Below, piece after piece: positions 1-8,058 of a stretch of 64,000 nt of DNA. A program made the translations under genes and the position numbers. How positions within the stretch are numbered: position 1 is the stretch's first letter; every line of letters begins with the position of its first letter. This DNA comes from OLB6 sp964467455 (GTDB taxonomy: Bacteria; Bacteroidota; Ignavibacteria; Kapaibacteriales; Kapaibacteriaceae), in the NCBI GenBank assembly GCA_964467455.1, contig CAYXQJ010000015.1, forward strand, positions 1 through 64,000, in the 5' to 3' direction. The notes beneath the pieces were generated by a model, which ran no database searches, had not been told where the DNA came from, and saw only the letters and a program-made list of their open reading frames with translations.

Positions 1-22
1 CGCCGGCGAGAAACGAGGGCTT

Positions 23-46
23 TGTCATTCCGAGCGAAGTGAGGAA
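23..46 (+). repeat. Dispersed TGTCATTCCGAGCGAAG repeat, copy 1
   Basis: The segment begins TGTCATTCCGAGCGAAG and runs on to GAGGAA. A slightly diverged reverse-complement copy lies at 3141-3166, so the two form an inverted pair around the DUF2723 gene. Similar intergenic elements are common in many bacterial genomes (general knowledge, not checked here). Confidence 0.65.
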
Positions 47-78
47 CTTTGTCGGATTCGATCAACCACACATTTCCT

Positions 79-3000
79 ATGCAGAACACCACGCGCACGC
101 TTCACTATGTCTTTGCGACGTTGGCCTTTGCCATCGCCCTTGTGACATACCTCATGACCGTCCAACCGACGGTGCCGTTCTGGGACTGCGGCGAGTTCAC
201 GTCCGCTGCCGTCCAGCAGCAAGTGCCGCACCCGCCGGGTGCGCCGCTCTTCCTGATGATCGGCAAGGTCTTCCACCTGCTGCCCTTCGGCGATCCGGGC
301 TGGCGCGTGAACTTGGTGTCCGTCCTGGCCAGCGCGCTGACAGTGCTCTTGCTGTATTTGATCACCGAACGGGTGATCAAGAACTTCTTCAAAGAAGATC
401 TCAACGAAATGGGCAATGCGCTGCTGGTCTATGGTGCATCGCTCGTTGCCGCCCTCACCTATGCCTTCAGCGATACGTTCTGGTTCAACGCCGTCGAGTC
501 TGAGGTCTATGCCGCGTCAGGGTTGTTCGTAGCCCTCATCACGTGGCTCTTGATGATCTGGAACGACAAGGCCGACGAAGAGGGAAGTGAGCGCTATCTG
601 CTCGCCATCGCCTACTTGATGGGTATCTCCATCGGCGTCCACCTGCTCTCGATCCTGACGATCTTCTCGATCGTCCTGCTGATCTACTTGCGCAAGTATC
701 CGTTCTCGATCAAGGGGCTGGCACTGACCGTCGTCCTGGGCCTCGCAACGTTCTACGTGATCTACAACCTCGTCATCATGAAGTTCCCGGCCTTCATGGC
801 CGGTACACTGCCGTTCTTCAAGAGTGATGCGAATGAATATCCGGTGACGGATTCCTTCTTGGTGACGCTGTTTGGCCTTGCCGTGGTTGCTGCCGCAGCA
901 TGGGCCGTATGGTACGGCAAGAAGACCAATCACGGCGTGTTGTCGCTCTCCGCGTCGGCCTTCCTGCTCATCATGGTCGGCTACTCGTCCTACGCCCACA
1001 TCCTCATCCGCGCCAACAGCAATCCGCCGATGAACGAAAACAAGCCCGACAGCTTCGAAAAGCTCGTCAGCTACCTCGGTCGTGAACAATACGGTGAAGC
1101 ACCCAACTGGCCCCGACGTTACCAAGCCGAAGACCGCTTCGTGCGCAACTACGTCAAATACGGCAAGTGGAACCGTCCGCCGATGAAGGTCGTCACCCGC
1201 AAGGATGGTCTGCGCTTCCAACGTCCGGACTACGCCGCCTGGAAGACCGACACCCAAGCCGAGTTGGCCTACCTGTGGGATTATCAGATCGACCACATGT
1301 ACATCCGCTACTTCCTGTGGAATTTCATGGGTCGTACAAGCGACGTACAAGATGCACCGGCCTACTCGCCCCTTACCGATAAAGCTGTGGTGGAGCGTTG
1401 GAATCACAAGAGCGGCTACGGCGAACGATTCCCGACCAATCTGTGGGCGATCCCGCTGTTGTTGGGGTTGGCGGGATTGTACATCCACTTCTCGCACGAC
1501 CGCAAGATGGCCTGGGTCTATCTCGTCCTCTTCCTCATGACGGGGGTGTTGGCCGCCATCCAACAGAATCAGCAAAATCCGCAACCGCGCGAACGTGACT
1601 ACTTCTACGTTGCCAGCTTTATGATCTGGGCCATGTGGGTAGGCATCGGCGTCTTCGGTCTCTTGGAACGTGTCCGCAAGAACACGGCCATGGTAGGGGG
1701 CGGGGTGTTAGCCGCCCTTGCTCTGGCACCGATGAATATGGCCATGCAGAATTGGGGCACCCATACACGTGCCGGCAACTACCTGGCCTTCGACTATGCC
1801 TACAACATTTTGCAGAGCGTGGAGAAGGATGCTATCGTCTTTACGAACGGCGATAACGACACCTTCCCGGTGTGGTACTTGCAGGATGTGGCCGGCGTAC
1901 GACGCGATGTGCGCATCGTGAACTTGTCGCTGGGACAAACGTCGTGGTACATCGAACAACTCAAGAACCGCGAACCATTCGGCGCGAAGAAGATCCCGCT
2001 TTCGTTCAGCGATGAGTCGTTGCTCGTGCCGGAAGACGATCCGAAGGCGCTGACGTATGACTTCGGTCCGGCTGTGCCGCTGGAGATCCCGGTCGACAAG
2101 AACATCCTTGCCCAATACACCAACGATCCGATGATCATCGAGAGTGGTGTGATGCGCTTTACGTACAAGGGACGTCAGCGCGGACAAGAAGCTGATGGAC
2201 AGTCGAGCTACTTCTTTGGTGTGCAGCACAAGCTGGTGCGCGACATTCTTGAGCAGGTGCGCTTCACGCGTCCGATCTACTTCAGCACGTCCGTCGGCGA
2301 TCCTTCGTGGGCCGATGAATACGTCGGTCTCGACAACTACCTCCGTCTTGAAGGCATGTGCTTCCGCGTCTGCCCGGCACCGCAGCGTTCATCGATCGGC
2401 GAAGGCATCAATGCCGAGATCACCGAGAAGTGCTTGATGGAGTCGCTCGACGATGAGACGGTCTACACCGAACCGCACTATGGTCTGAAGTTCCGCAACC
2501 TTGGCGGCGGTGACACCTACTATGACGATGTGCACCGCGGCTACATCACCAACTACCGCAACATTTTCTACAAATACGCCACGTATCTGTTGTACGACAA
2601 GGGCGACGGAGCCCATGCCGCTCGTGTGCTCTCGCGCATGAACGAGAAGCTCTCCTTGGACCGCTTCCCGATCGGCCTGGGCTTTGAGCTGCAGTTGTCG
2701 AAGTTCTTCGAGACGTGCGGCGACCGCAAGAATGCCGAGGCCATGGCCCAGCGAGCGCTGGCCAGCGCCGAGCTGCTCATCAAGAAGCCGGCACTCAAGG
2801 AGATGGAACCGCAGATGCAAGAAGCCCTCGTGCCCGAGCGTGCAGCCGCCGAAGCCTGCGTCACGTTGGGTCGGTGGGACGATGCCAAGAACTACTACAA
2901 GATCTTCTCCCGCGGCTCCACTGCCGATCCGTTGCTCAACTACATGATCGACGAGATCGACATCACGAAGCTCATGCGCAGCGGCGACACCCAGGGTGCA

Positions 3001-3174
3001 CTTGCCGCGGCGCAGGCCTTGCAGACGAAATATCCGATCGCCTCACTGGATCAACGCATGCAGCAAGCCGCCGGCGAGCTGATGCGCAAGATCGGTGAGC
3101 TCCGCGGAAAACTGGGGTTGGCGTCAGCACCCGATTCCTCTTCCTCACCTTCGGTTCGGAATGACAGTCGCTGA
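79..3174 (+). CDS. DUF2723 / TMEM260-type protein O-mannosyltransferase-like membrane protein
   Basis: This 1031-residue integral membrane protein looks like the DUF2723 family, GT-C type glycosyltransferases thought to add sugars to exported proteins at the membrane. The N-terminal half has about ten hydrophobic segments. The first periplasmic loop carries the family signature FWDCGEF followed by HPPGAP, with FNAVESEVYA further on; acidic residues there are the expected catalytic site. The last 300 residues are soluble and helical, probably TPR-like. ATG at 79 is preferred over an in-frame TTG at 49, which directly abuts a dispersed repeat. The last dozen codons (ending SVRNDSR) are encoded by an inverted copy of that repeat, so the C-terminus has been extended or replaced by repeat sequence. 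Confidence 0.85.
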   Translation: MQNTTRTLHYVFATLAFAIALVTYLMTVQPTVPFWDCGEFTSAAVQQQVPHPPGAPLFLMIGKVFHLLPFGDPGWRVNLVSVLASALTVLLLYLITERVIKNFFKEDLNEMGNALLVYGASLVAALTYAFSDTFWFNAVESEVYAASGLFVALITWLLMIWNDKADEEGSERYLLAIAYLMGISIGVHLLSILTIFSIVLLIYLRKYPFSIKGLALTVVLGLATFYVIYNLVIMKFPAFMAGTLPFFKSDANEYPVTDSFLVTLFGLAVVAAAAWAVWYGKKTNHGVLSLSASAFLLIMVGYSSYAHILIRANSNPPMNENKPDSFEKLVSYLGREQYGEAPNWPRRYQAEDRFVRNYVKYGKWNRPPMKVVTRKDGLRFQRPDYAAWKTDTQAELAYLWDYQIDHMYIRYFLWNFMGRTSDVQDAPAYSPLTDKAVVERWNHKSGYGERFPTNLWAIPLLLGLAGLYIHFSHDRKMAWVYLVLFLMTGVLAAIQQNQQNPQPRERDYFYVASFMIWAMWVGIGVFGLLERVRKNTAMVGGGVLAALALAPMNMAMQNWGTHTRAGNYLAFDYAYNILQSVEKDAIVFTNGDNDTFPVWYLQDVAGVRRDVRIVNLSLGQTSWYIEQLKNREPFGAKKIPLSFSDESLLVPEDDPKALTYDFGPAVPLEIPVDKNILAQYTNDPMIIESGVMRFTYKGRQRGQEADGQSSYFFGVQHKLVRDILEQVRFTRPIYFSTSVGDPSWADEYVGLDNYLRLEGMCFRVCPAPQRSSIGEGINAEITEKCLMESLDDETVYTEPHYGLKFRNLGGGDTYYDDVHRGYITNYRNIFYKYATYLLYDKGDGAHAARVLSRMNEKLSLDRFPIGLGFELQLSKFFETCGDRKNAEAMAQRALASAELLIKKPALKEMEPQMQEALVPERAAAEACVTLGRWDDAKNYYKIFSRGSTADPLLNYMIDEIDITKLMRSGDTQGALAAAQALQTKYPIASLDQRMQQAAGELMRKIGELRGKLGLASAPDSSSSPSVRNDSR
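3141..3166 (-). repeat. Dispersed TGTCATTCCGAGCGAAG repeat, copy 2 (inverted, inside CDS end)
   Basis: The sequence TTCCTCACCTTCGG followed by TTCGGAATGACA is the near reverse complement of the element at 23-46. It encodes the C-terminal tail of the DUF2723 protein. Confidence 0.6.
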
Positions 3175-3176
3175 TT

Positions 3177-3200
3177 CAGTTATTCGGTTATTCGGTTATT
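3177..3200. repeat. Octamer tandem array (CGGTTATT)
   Basis: Three 8-bp units (CAGTTATT, CGGTTATT, CGGTTATT) fill the space between the DUF2723 stop and the rhomboid start. Confidence 0.75.
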
Positions 3201-3213
3201 CTAAGGTATTCTC

Positions 3214-3861
3214 TTGGAATTAAGTCCGCTAACGCTTCTGATCGTGATCGCCACTGCGGCGGTCACGATCGTTGCGTTTAAGAACGAGCGTCTGTACGAG
3301 CGTCTCATGCTCAGTGTCGACGCTGTTCTTGCAAAAGGCGAGTGGTGGCGCATGCTGACGAGCGGACTCGTCCATGCCGACTACATGCACCTTGCGGCCA
3401 ACATGTTCTCGTTGTACTTCTTCGGGACGTGGATGGAGCATGCCATCCACTCGTGGCGTTTCGGCATGTTGTACGGACTTGGCGTCCTCATCGCCTCGTT
3501 CACCTCGGTGGTGATGTATCGCAACGCCGTCGACTATCGCGCTGTGGGTGCCTCGGGCGGCGTCTGTGCCGTCATCGGCGGCGCCACGGCCTTGTTCCCC
3601 GACATGACCATGATGGTCTTCCCGCTACCCATTCCCATTCCGGCGTGGATCTTCGGCGCGTTATTCGTCGTGTACAGCATCGTCGGCTCTCGCGAACAAT
3701 GGGATAATGTCGGCCACGCCGCCCACCTTGGCGGCACACTCGCCGGCATGGGTCTTATGGCTGCGTTCTATCCGGCGATCGCCTTGCAGCATTGGTATTA
3801 CATCCTGGCGATCATCGGAGCAGGTGGCGCTGCCTATGGTTTCGTGAGGTCAAGGGTGTAA
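3214..3861 (+). CDS. Rhomboid family intramembrane serine protease
   Basis: This 215-residue protein with six predicted membrane helices matches the minimal rhomboid fold, which cleaves transmembrane substrates within the bilayer. The catalytic serine is S114 in GASGG and the partner histidine is probably H171 in HAAHLGG. The family features HxxxN (HLAANMFSLYFFG around residue 59) and the WRMLTSGLVH stretch are present. TTG at 3214 is the start, because no in-frame ATG lies before the first helix. It follows the DUF2723 gene by 39 bp and may be co-transcribed. The substrate is unknown; it could serve envelope protein turnover or signalling. Confidence 0.9.
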   Translation: MELSPLTLLIVIATAAVTIVAFKNERLYERLMLSVDAVLAKGEWWRMLTSGLVHADYMHLAANMFSLYFFGTWMEHAIHSWRFGMLYGLGVLIASFTSVVMYRNAVDYRAVGASGGVCAVIGGATALFPDMTMMVFPLPIPIPAWIFGALFVVYSIVGSREQWDNVGHAAHLGGTLAGMGLMAAFYPAIALQHWYYILAIIGAGGAAYGFVRSRV

Positions 3862-3978
3862 GTCAAGGGTGCAAGGTGAAGTCAAGGGTGCAAGGGTGCA
3901 AGGGTGAAAGGTTGCAAGGTTCAGTTCCCAGTTCCCAGTTCCCAGTTCCCAGTTCCCAGTTCCCAGTTCCCAGTTACC
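3857..3978. repeat. Octamer (CAAGGGTG) and heptamer (AGTTCCC) tandem arrays
   Basis: The first part is an imperfect 8-bp array of CAAGGGTG (about 3857-3920). The second is seven perfect AGTTCCC heptamers plus one degenerate unit (3923-3978). The octamer is the reverse complement of the CACCCTTG array at 4367-4438, so the S23-like gene sits between inverted arrays. The stop codon of that gene is inside the last heptamer. Confidence 0.85.
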
Positions 3979-4366
3979 CATTCCTCTTCGCCGTTGCGAT
4001 CGCCGCTCCCAGGATGCGTGTTAGTTCATCTGTGAGAGTGCAGAGGGTGTTTTTACATGCAGCGTTGAGACCTTCGCGTAGCGTGAGTGTGCAAATGATC
4101 CCTTCGGCTTCGCAAAGTTCTTTGTCGGCAATTTTGAGTTTGTGGATGAAGTCCGCACGACTCTCGGCAGATCTCGCTTCCGCGATGTTGTTGCGCACAG
4201 AAAGGACGGCGCCTTCCAGTTGATTTGCCGTGCGAAACAACTTGCGACGCTGAAGCTCGTAGGCGATGTGACGTCCATAGATCGCCAACAGCATACTTTT
4301 GATCACCATCGGTGAGTCTGAGTCTCTCATACCCCTACGTACCACCAACAATTCAAAACGTGACAT
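3974..4366 (-). CDS. Four-helix-bundle protein, S23 / intervening-sequence family
   Basis: This 130-residue all-helical protein carries the family hallmark NNIAEARSAESRADF around residues 58-72, which matches the usual SNIAEG..R.S..DF motif. Proteins of this family were first seen encoded in 23S rRNA intervening sequences and are now known as free-standing small proteins of unknown function. The start ATG at 4366 is chosen because everything further upstream is tandem repeat sequence; GGAAGG lies directly before it. The gene is bounded on both sides by inverted 8-bp arrays and its TAA stop falls in a 7-bp array, which suggests the unit moved or was rearranged with its repeats. Confidence 0.8.
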   Translation of the reverse strand: MSRFELLVVRRGMRDSDSPMVIKSMLLAIYGRHIAYELQRRKLFRTANQLEGAVLSVRNNIAEARSAESRADFIHKLKIADKELCEAEGIICTLTLREGLNAACKNTLCTLTDELTRILGAAIATAKRNG

Positions 4367-4438
4367 CCTTCCACCCTTGCACCCTTGCACCCTTGCACCC
4401 TTGCACCCTCTCACCCTCTCACCCTTCCACCCTTGACT
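4367..4438. repeat. Octamer tandem array (CCCTTGCA family)
   Basis: Units CCCTTGCA, CCCTCTCA and CCCTTCCA repeat with an 8-bp period between two divergent genes. The TTG start of the MFS gene is in the last unit. The same octamer family encodes the signal peptide of the HlyD-like gene at 19829. Confidence 0.85.
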
Positions 4439-5602
4439 TCACCTTCTTGGCGTAATAATCTCCGCGTCTTATGGCTCTCGCAGTTCATCGCCATGATCGG
4501 CATGAGCGGCGTCATCCCATTCTTGCCATTGTATGTGCGCGACCTTGGCGTTGCGCCTGCCGATGCGCCGTTATGGTCTGGGGTGATCATCTCCGCCCCC
4601 TTCATGATGGCGGCGTTGTTGACGCCGCTGTGGGGGACGTTGGGCGATAAGTACGGACAGAAGGCGATGGTGCTGCGGGCCGTGGCGGGACTGGGCATTA
4701 CGGTGTCGCTGATGGGCTTTGCACCGAACATCTGGGTGTTGCTGCTGCTGCGTCTTGCCCAAGGCGCTGCGAGTGGCTTCGTGGCTTCCAACAATGCCTT
4801 TGTGAGTGCGCAGACGCCGCAGGAACATGCCGGCTATGCGCTGGGGATGCTGCAAACTTCTATCAGTGCGGGCAATATCATTGGTCCGCTTGTCGGCGGT
4901 GCCATTTCCGACGCCTTTGGTTTTCGTACCGTCTTCTTCTTGGTAGGGGGCTTGTGTTTCGTGAGTTTCGTAATCGCGTCGACGCAGCTGCGCGAGGACC
5001 GGAGCGGACAGAGTGGCAAGCGCGCGTCGGTGCGACGCAATATGGGCATTGCCATGCGCGACCCGTCGTTGCGTCGGTTGTTGCTGATCTTATTCATCGC
5101 TCAAACGGCGGTGGTGCTGACCGCGCCGATCTTCCCGTATTATCTGCAAGAGCTGGGCGCGCCCAAGGAGATCTTGGCCTCGTTGGCCGGCATCGTGGTG
5201 AGCATCGTCGGCGTGGCCACGCTGATCAGCGCACCGTGGTGGGGCAAGCGCAGCGACCGCATCGGCTATCAACGCTCGATGTTCGGTGCAACGCTCATTG
5301 TGGCCGTCGGCATGGCCTCGCAAGCCATCGTCCCTTCGTACGAATGGATCTTCCCGATCCGCATCATCATCGGCCTCGCCGTCGGCGCCCTGCTGCCGCT
5401 CACCTATGGCGAGCTCACGCGTCGCGCTCCCGCCGGCAACCGCGGCGGCATCATGGGCCTGGCCTCGAGCGCTACGCTCGTCGGCAACCTCACCGGACCG
5501 CTCCTGTGCGCCGCCATCACCTCGCAGCTGCCGCTGTTCACGGCGTTCTTGACGGCGTCAATCTTGATGATCACCGTACACTTTGTTAGTCGTAGAGGGT
5601 AG
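4433..5602 (+). CDS. MFS transporter, DHA1/MdtG-like efflux type
   Basis: About 389 residues with 12 hydrophobic segments, typical of a major facilitator drug/H+ antiporter of the inner membrane. Loop 2-3 has the MFS signature in the form GTLGDKYGQKAMVLRA. Motif C, GNIIGPLVGGAISDAFG in helix 5, marks antiporters and fits MdtG-like exporters. Residues before TTG 4433 in the same frame are read from the octamer array (HPCTLAPSHPLTLPP) and are unlikely to be part of the mature protein. It diverges from the S23-like gene. The substrate cannot be told from sequence. The stop TAG is followed at once by a heptamer array. Confidence 0.85.
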   Translation: MTSPSWRNNLRVLWLSQFIAMIGMSGVIPFLPLYVRDLGVAPADAPLWSGVIISAPFMMAALLTPLWGTLGDKYGQKAMVLRAVAGLGITVSLMGFAPNIWVLLLLRLAQGAASGFVASNNAFVSAQTPQEHAGYALGMLQTSISAGNIIGPLVGGAISDAFGFRTVFFLVGGLCFVSFVIASTQLREDRSGQSGKRASVRRNMGIAMRDPSLRRLLLILFIAQTAVVLTAPIFPYYLQELGAPKEILASLAGIVVSIVGVATLISAPWWGKRSDRIGYQRSMFGATLIVAVGMASQAIVPSYEWIFPIRIIIGLAVGALLPLTYGELTRRAPAGNRGGIMGLASSATLVGNLTGPLLCAAITSQLPLFTAFLTASILMITVHFVSRRG

Positions 5603-5713
5603 AGGGTAGAGGGTAGAGTCGTTAGGGTAGAGGGTAGAGGGTAGAGTCGTTAGGGTAGAGGGTAGAAGGTTGAGTAATATCGTTGGACGATGGACGCCGG
5701 ACGCCGGACGTAA
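5597..5713. repeat. Heptamer tandem arrays (AGGGTAG, then GGACGNN)
   Basis: AGGGTAG heptamers are interrupted by AGTCGTT in a higher-order pattern (5597-5672). They are followed by a short GGACGAT/GGACGCC array (5683-5713). No gene is seen between 5603 and 5760. Confidence 0.85.
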
Positions 5714-5868
5714 GTGAGTGACTAAAGTCATTGTATCCCTCCTTACTCCTATGGAGTTTTGATGCAATCTGAGAATTCATTTCCAATAGGAATACACCAT
5801 GTCCCTCCTTCGAGTCGCAGTTCTCGATGTCGCAGACTTTGTTGTCGCTGTGCGAGTAGTCGCTGTGC

Positions 5869-5968
5869 NNNNNNNNNNNNNNNNNNNNNNNNNNNNNNNN
5901 NNNNNNNNNNNNNNNNNNNNNNNNNNNNNNNNNNNNNNNNNNNNNNNNNNNNNNNNNNNNNNNNNNNN
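5869..5968. other. Assembly gap (100 N)
   Basis: Exactly 100 N, a conventional placeholder for a gap of unknown length. The preceding bases contain a direct repeat of GTCGCTGTGC, so the gap probably hides more repeats. Reading frame cannot be carried across it. Confidence 0.95.
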
Positions 5969-6724
5969 GCGAAGGCGGAACCCTCGGGCTATCCCGGCCG
6001 AACGTCCACCATATCGGGTGGGTGTGGTGATTGCCATGGCAACAATGCCAGCAGTGCGACGACGGTGTCGTTGCAGGCCGGTGCGCCGACGACGGTGTTG
6101 CCGGGATCGACGACGACGTTCACGATCGTGGTAGCGCATGCCACACAGCGCCTGGCTGGTGTCGGCATTGCCGTACGCACAACACCGACGGGTACGACGG
6201 CGGCAGGATCGTTGGCCGTGATCAGCGGACAGATCACGCGTCTGCGTTCGGGTGAGATCACGCACAGCTCACCAAAAGCGATGTCGGGCGGACAGGTGAC
6301 GTACAGTTTTAACTGGACCGCACCGACGCAAGAAGGAACGTATTACATCCAGGCCGTCGGAAATGCCTGTAACGGCAACGGTCGTGATGATGATTCGGAC
6401 ACGTGGGCTTTTATGCAGCCCGTTGCGATCACCGTCAGTTCCACCAACGATGTTGATGAATCGGAACCACAAGCCCCTTACCAGTTCCAGATCGCGCCAA
6501 ACCCGTTGGTGAGTGGTGTGGCGGCCATGTTGCACGGTGTGCCGGCAGGTGCGAGGCATCTTTCCATTGTGTCGGCGAATGGCATGGTGGTCTTTGAACG
6601 CGACGTTACGGGTGAGGCCTCGGACCAGCCGGCGGAGATCCCGTCGCTGCCGTCGGGCACGTATGCCGTGTTGGTGAGCACGCGCACGGGGATGGTGAGT
6701 GTGCCTTTGGTGGTGGTTCGTTAA
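5969..6724 (+). CDS. T9SS-sorted secreted protein with CxxCH motif (choice-of-anchor V-like), 5' part lost in gap
   Basis: The 251 residues after the gap contain GGCGDCHGN near the start, a CxxCH c-type heme attachment motif. Then come two beta-rich domains, the first resembling the choice-of-anchor V family. The last 80 residues are a Por/T9SS C-terminal sorting domain (YQFQIAPNPL, then PSGTYAVLVSTRTG). The product should be exported by Sec, cross the outer membrane through T9SS and stay at the cell surface. The true start lies before or within the gap; ATG 5799 is a candidate but its frame relative to this part is unknown. If heme is bound, this is a surface monoheme protein of unknown redox role. 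Confidence 0.75.
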   Translation, partial: AKAEPSGYPGRTSTISGGCGDCHGNNASSATTVSLQAGAPTTVLPGSTTTFTIVVAHATQRLAGVGIAVRTTPTGTTAAGSLAVISGQITRLRSGEITHSSPKAMSGGQVTYSFNWTAPTQEGTYYIQAVGNACNGNGRDDDSDTWAFMQPVAITVSSTNDVDESEPQAPYQFQIAPNPLVSGVAAMLHGVPAGARHLSIVSANGMVVFERDVTGEASDQPAEIPSLPSGTYAVLVSTRTGMVSVPLVVVR

Positions 6725-6754
6725 GTTCAACGTTCAACCCACAAGGAACACATC

Positions 6755-7399
6755 ATGAACTTCGGCGTTCTCGGAACCGGAATGGTCGGCGTTGCGCTGG
6801 CCAACAAACTTCTCTCTCTCGGTCACAACGTCATGATGGGGTCGCGCACTGCCGACAACCCCAAGCTCCTCGAATGGCTCTCGACAACGGATGGTAGGGG
6901 GCAAGCAGGCACCTTTGCCGACGCTGCTCGTGTTGCCGACGTCCTTGTCAATTGCACGTCGGGTGCAGCATCGATCGACGTCTTGCATTCATGTGACGCA
7001 GGTGATCTTGCCGGCAAGATCTTGATCGACATTGCCAATCCCTTGGACTTTTCGAACGGCATGCCGCCGTCGTTGTTCATCTGCAACACCGACTCGTTGG
7101 GCGAGCGCATACAGTCGACGTTCCCTGACCTCCGCGTCGTGAAGACCTTGAACACCCTCAACTGCAACCTCATGGTCGACCCCTCGCTACTTCCTTCCGA
7201 CCACGACATTTTCATGAGCGGCAACGACGCTGCGGCCAAGGCCGACGTCAGGCGTCTGCTTGAGTCTTTCGGTTGGACCACCATCCACGACCTCGGCGAC
7301 ATCACCACGGCCCGTGGCACTGAGATGCTCCTCCCGGTATGGATCCGTTTGTGGGGAGCGTTGGGATCGCCGATGTTCAATTTCAAGATCGTCCGGTAG
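6755..7399 (+). CDS. NADPH-dependent F420 reductase-like / NAD(P)-binding oxidoreductase (COG2085)
   Basis: A 214-residue soluble protein with an N-terminal Rossmann fold: GVLGTGMVG at residues 4-12 is the dinucleotide-binding loop, followed by MMGSRTADNPK, whose SR suggests an NADP(H) phosphate site. The region DIANPLDF and the KTLNTLN segment are typical of the F420_oxidored family, now known as predicted dinucleotide-binding enzymes with varied substrates. ATG at 6755 lies 30 bp after the previous stop. A shorter relative is encoded at 52305. No F420 biosynthesis gene is visible here, so the electron partner is open. Confidence 0.8.
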   Translation: MNFGVLGTGMVGVALANKLLSLGHNVMMGSRTADNPKLLEWLSTTDGRGQAGTFADAARVADVLVNCTSGAASIDVLHSCDAGDLAGKILIDIANPLDFSNGMPPSLFICNTDSLGERIQSTFPDLRVVKTLNTLNCNLMVDPSLLPSDHDIFMSGNDAAAKADVRRLLESFGWTTIHDLGDITTARGTEMLLPVWIRLWGALGSPMFNFKIVR

Positions 7400-7686
7400 A
7401 CGTCCATCGTCCGACGTCCGACGTCCGATGTCCGACGTCCGACGTCCGATGTCCGACGTCCGACGTCCGATGTCCGACGTCCGANNNNNNNNNNNNNNNN
7501 NNNNNNNNNNNNNNNNNNNNNNNNNNNNNNNNNNNNNNNNNNNNNNNNNNNNNNNNNNNNNNNNNNNNNNNNNNNNNNNNNNNNACGTCCGACGTCCGAT
7601 GTCCGACGTCCGACGTCCGATGTCCGACGTCCGACGTCCATCCGTCAATGGCTATCGAAGGACGATGGACGCCGGACGAAGGACGA
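7400..7686. repeat. GACGTCC/GATGTCC heptamer array with 21-bp super-period, containing a 100-N gap (7485-7584)
   Basis: Heptamers GACGTCC, GACGTCC, GATGTCC repeat as a 21-bp unit on both sides of the gap. The array starts at the stop codon of the oxidoreductase gene and degenerates to GGACGAT/GGACGCC units before the tRNA. The assembly break almost certainly reflects array length beyond read length. No gene is seen in it. Confidence 0.9.
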
Positions 7687-7705
7687 TTTTGTAACTTTGT
7701 GCTCC

Positions 7706-7779
7706 CGGCGTATAGCGCAGCCCGGTAGCGCACCACTTTGGGGTAGTGGAGGTCGTGGGTTCAAATCCCGCTACGCCGA
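7706..7779 (+). tRNA. tRNA-Pro (anticodon GGG)
   Basis: A full cloverleaf can be drawn. Acceptor CGGCGTA pairs with TACGCCG (7706-7712 with 7772-7778). The D stem is GCGC/GCGC. The anticodon stem is CCACT/AGTGG around loop TTGGGGT, giving anticodon GGG at 7740-7742. The T arm is GTGGG TTCAAAT CCCGC. C1-G72 is typical of bacterial tRNA-Pro. The discriminator base is A and CCA is not encoded. Confidence 0.95.
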
Positions 7780-7782
7780 CGT

Positions 7783-7834
7783 AAACCCGCTGTGAGGTCA
7801 CGACATACCGTGATCCCGCAGCGGGTTTTTCTTT
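7783..7834 (+). terminator. Intrinsic terminator downstream of tRNA-Pro
   Basis: AAACCCGCTG pairs with CAGCGGGTTT, with further internal pairing, and is followed by TTTTTCTTT. It starts four bases after the tRNA. Confidence 0.85.
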
Positions 7835-8058
7835 GCGCTACTGACGTTTTACTGACGTTTTCGACAACTAAGCCGACGCGATGACGGGAGTTTGTCATGC
7901 CAAGAGTGAGATTCCTACGTCAGTTGCGTCGGATTGTGTTCTGGTGTAGAAACAACAACTCTGTTGTCAAAAATCGGCGCAAAATCACAACAGAGTTGTG
8001 AAAATGAGGGTGTTGCATTGCACGTAACCATGCCGGGAAAGGATAACGCCGGGCGTGA
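7835..8058. promoter_or_regulatory. Intergenic stretch with two ACAAC-N3-GTTGT dyads
   Basis: This gene-free stretch holds a direct repeat of ACTGACGTTTT just after the terminator. It also holds two 13-bp dyads, ACAAC-TCT-GTTGT (7955-7967) and ACAAC-AGA-GTTGT (7987-7999). Together the dyads can form one long hairpin or act as paired operators. ATAACGCCGGGCG (8043-8055) resembles the repeat downstream of hipT. No coding potential was recognised. Confidence 0.45.

Noticed and set aside
49..79. TTG start at 49 for the DUF2723 gene
   Set aside because: It directly abuts the dispersed repeat and adds residues not seen in the family; ATG 79 is adequate.
517..1584. Long open frame antisense to the DUF2723 gene
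   Set aside because: It has no family similarity, is low in hydrophobic order and rich in Asp/Glu/Arg/Gln typical of antisense of membrane codons.
5759..5868. Fixed N-terminus for the T9SS CxxCH protein
   Set aside because: Frame across a gap of unknown length is meaningless, so neither TTG 5759 nor ATG 5799 can be assigned.
7400..7686. CRISPR array
   Set aside because: Units are 7 and 21 bp, contiguous and without unique spacers; no cas genes are present. The same holds for the 23-bp iterons at 16423.
7740..7742. Anticodon TGG for the tRNA-Pro
   Set aside because: Only the CCACT/AGTGG stem pairs fully; it places GGG, not TGG, at positions 34-36.
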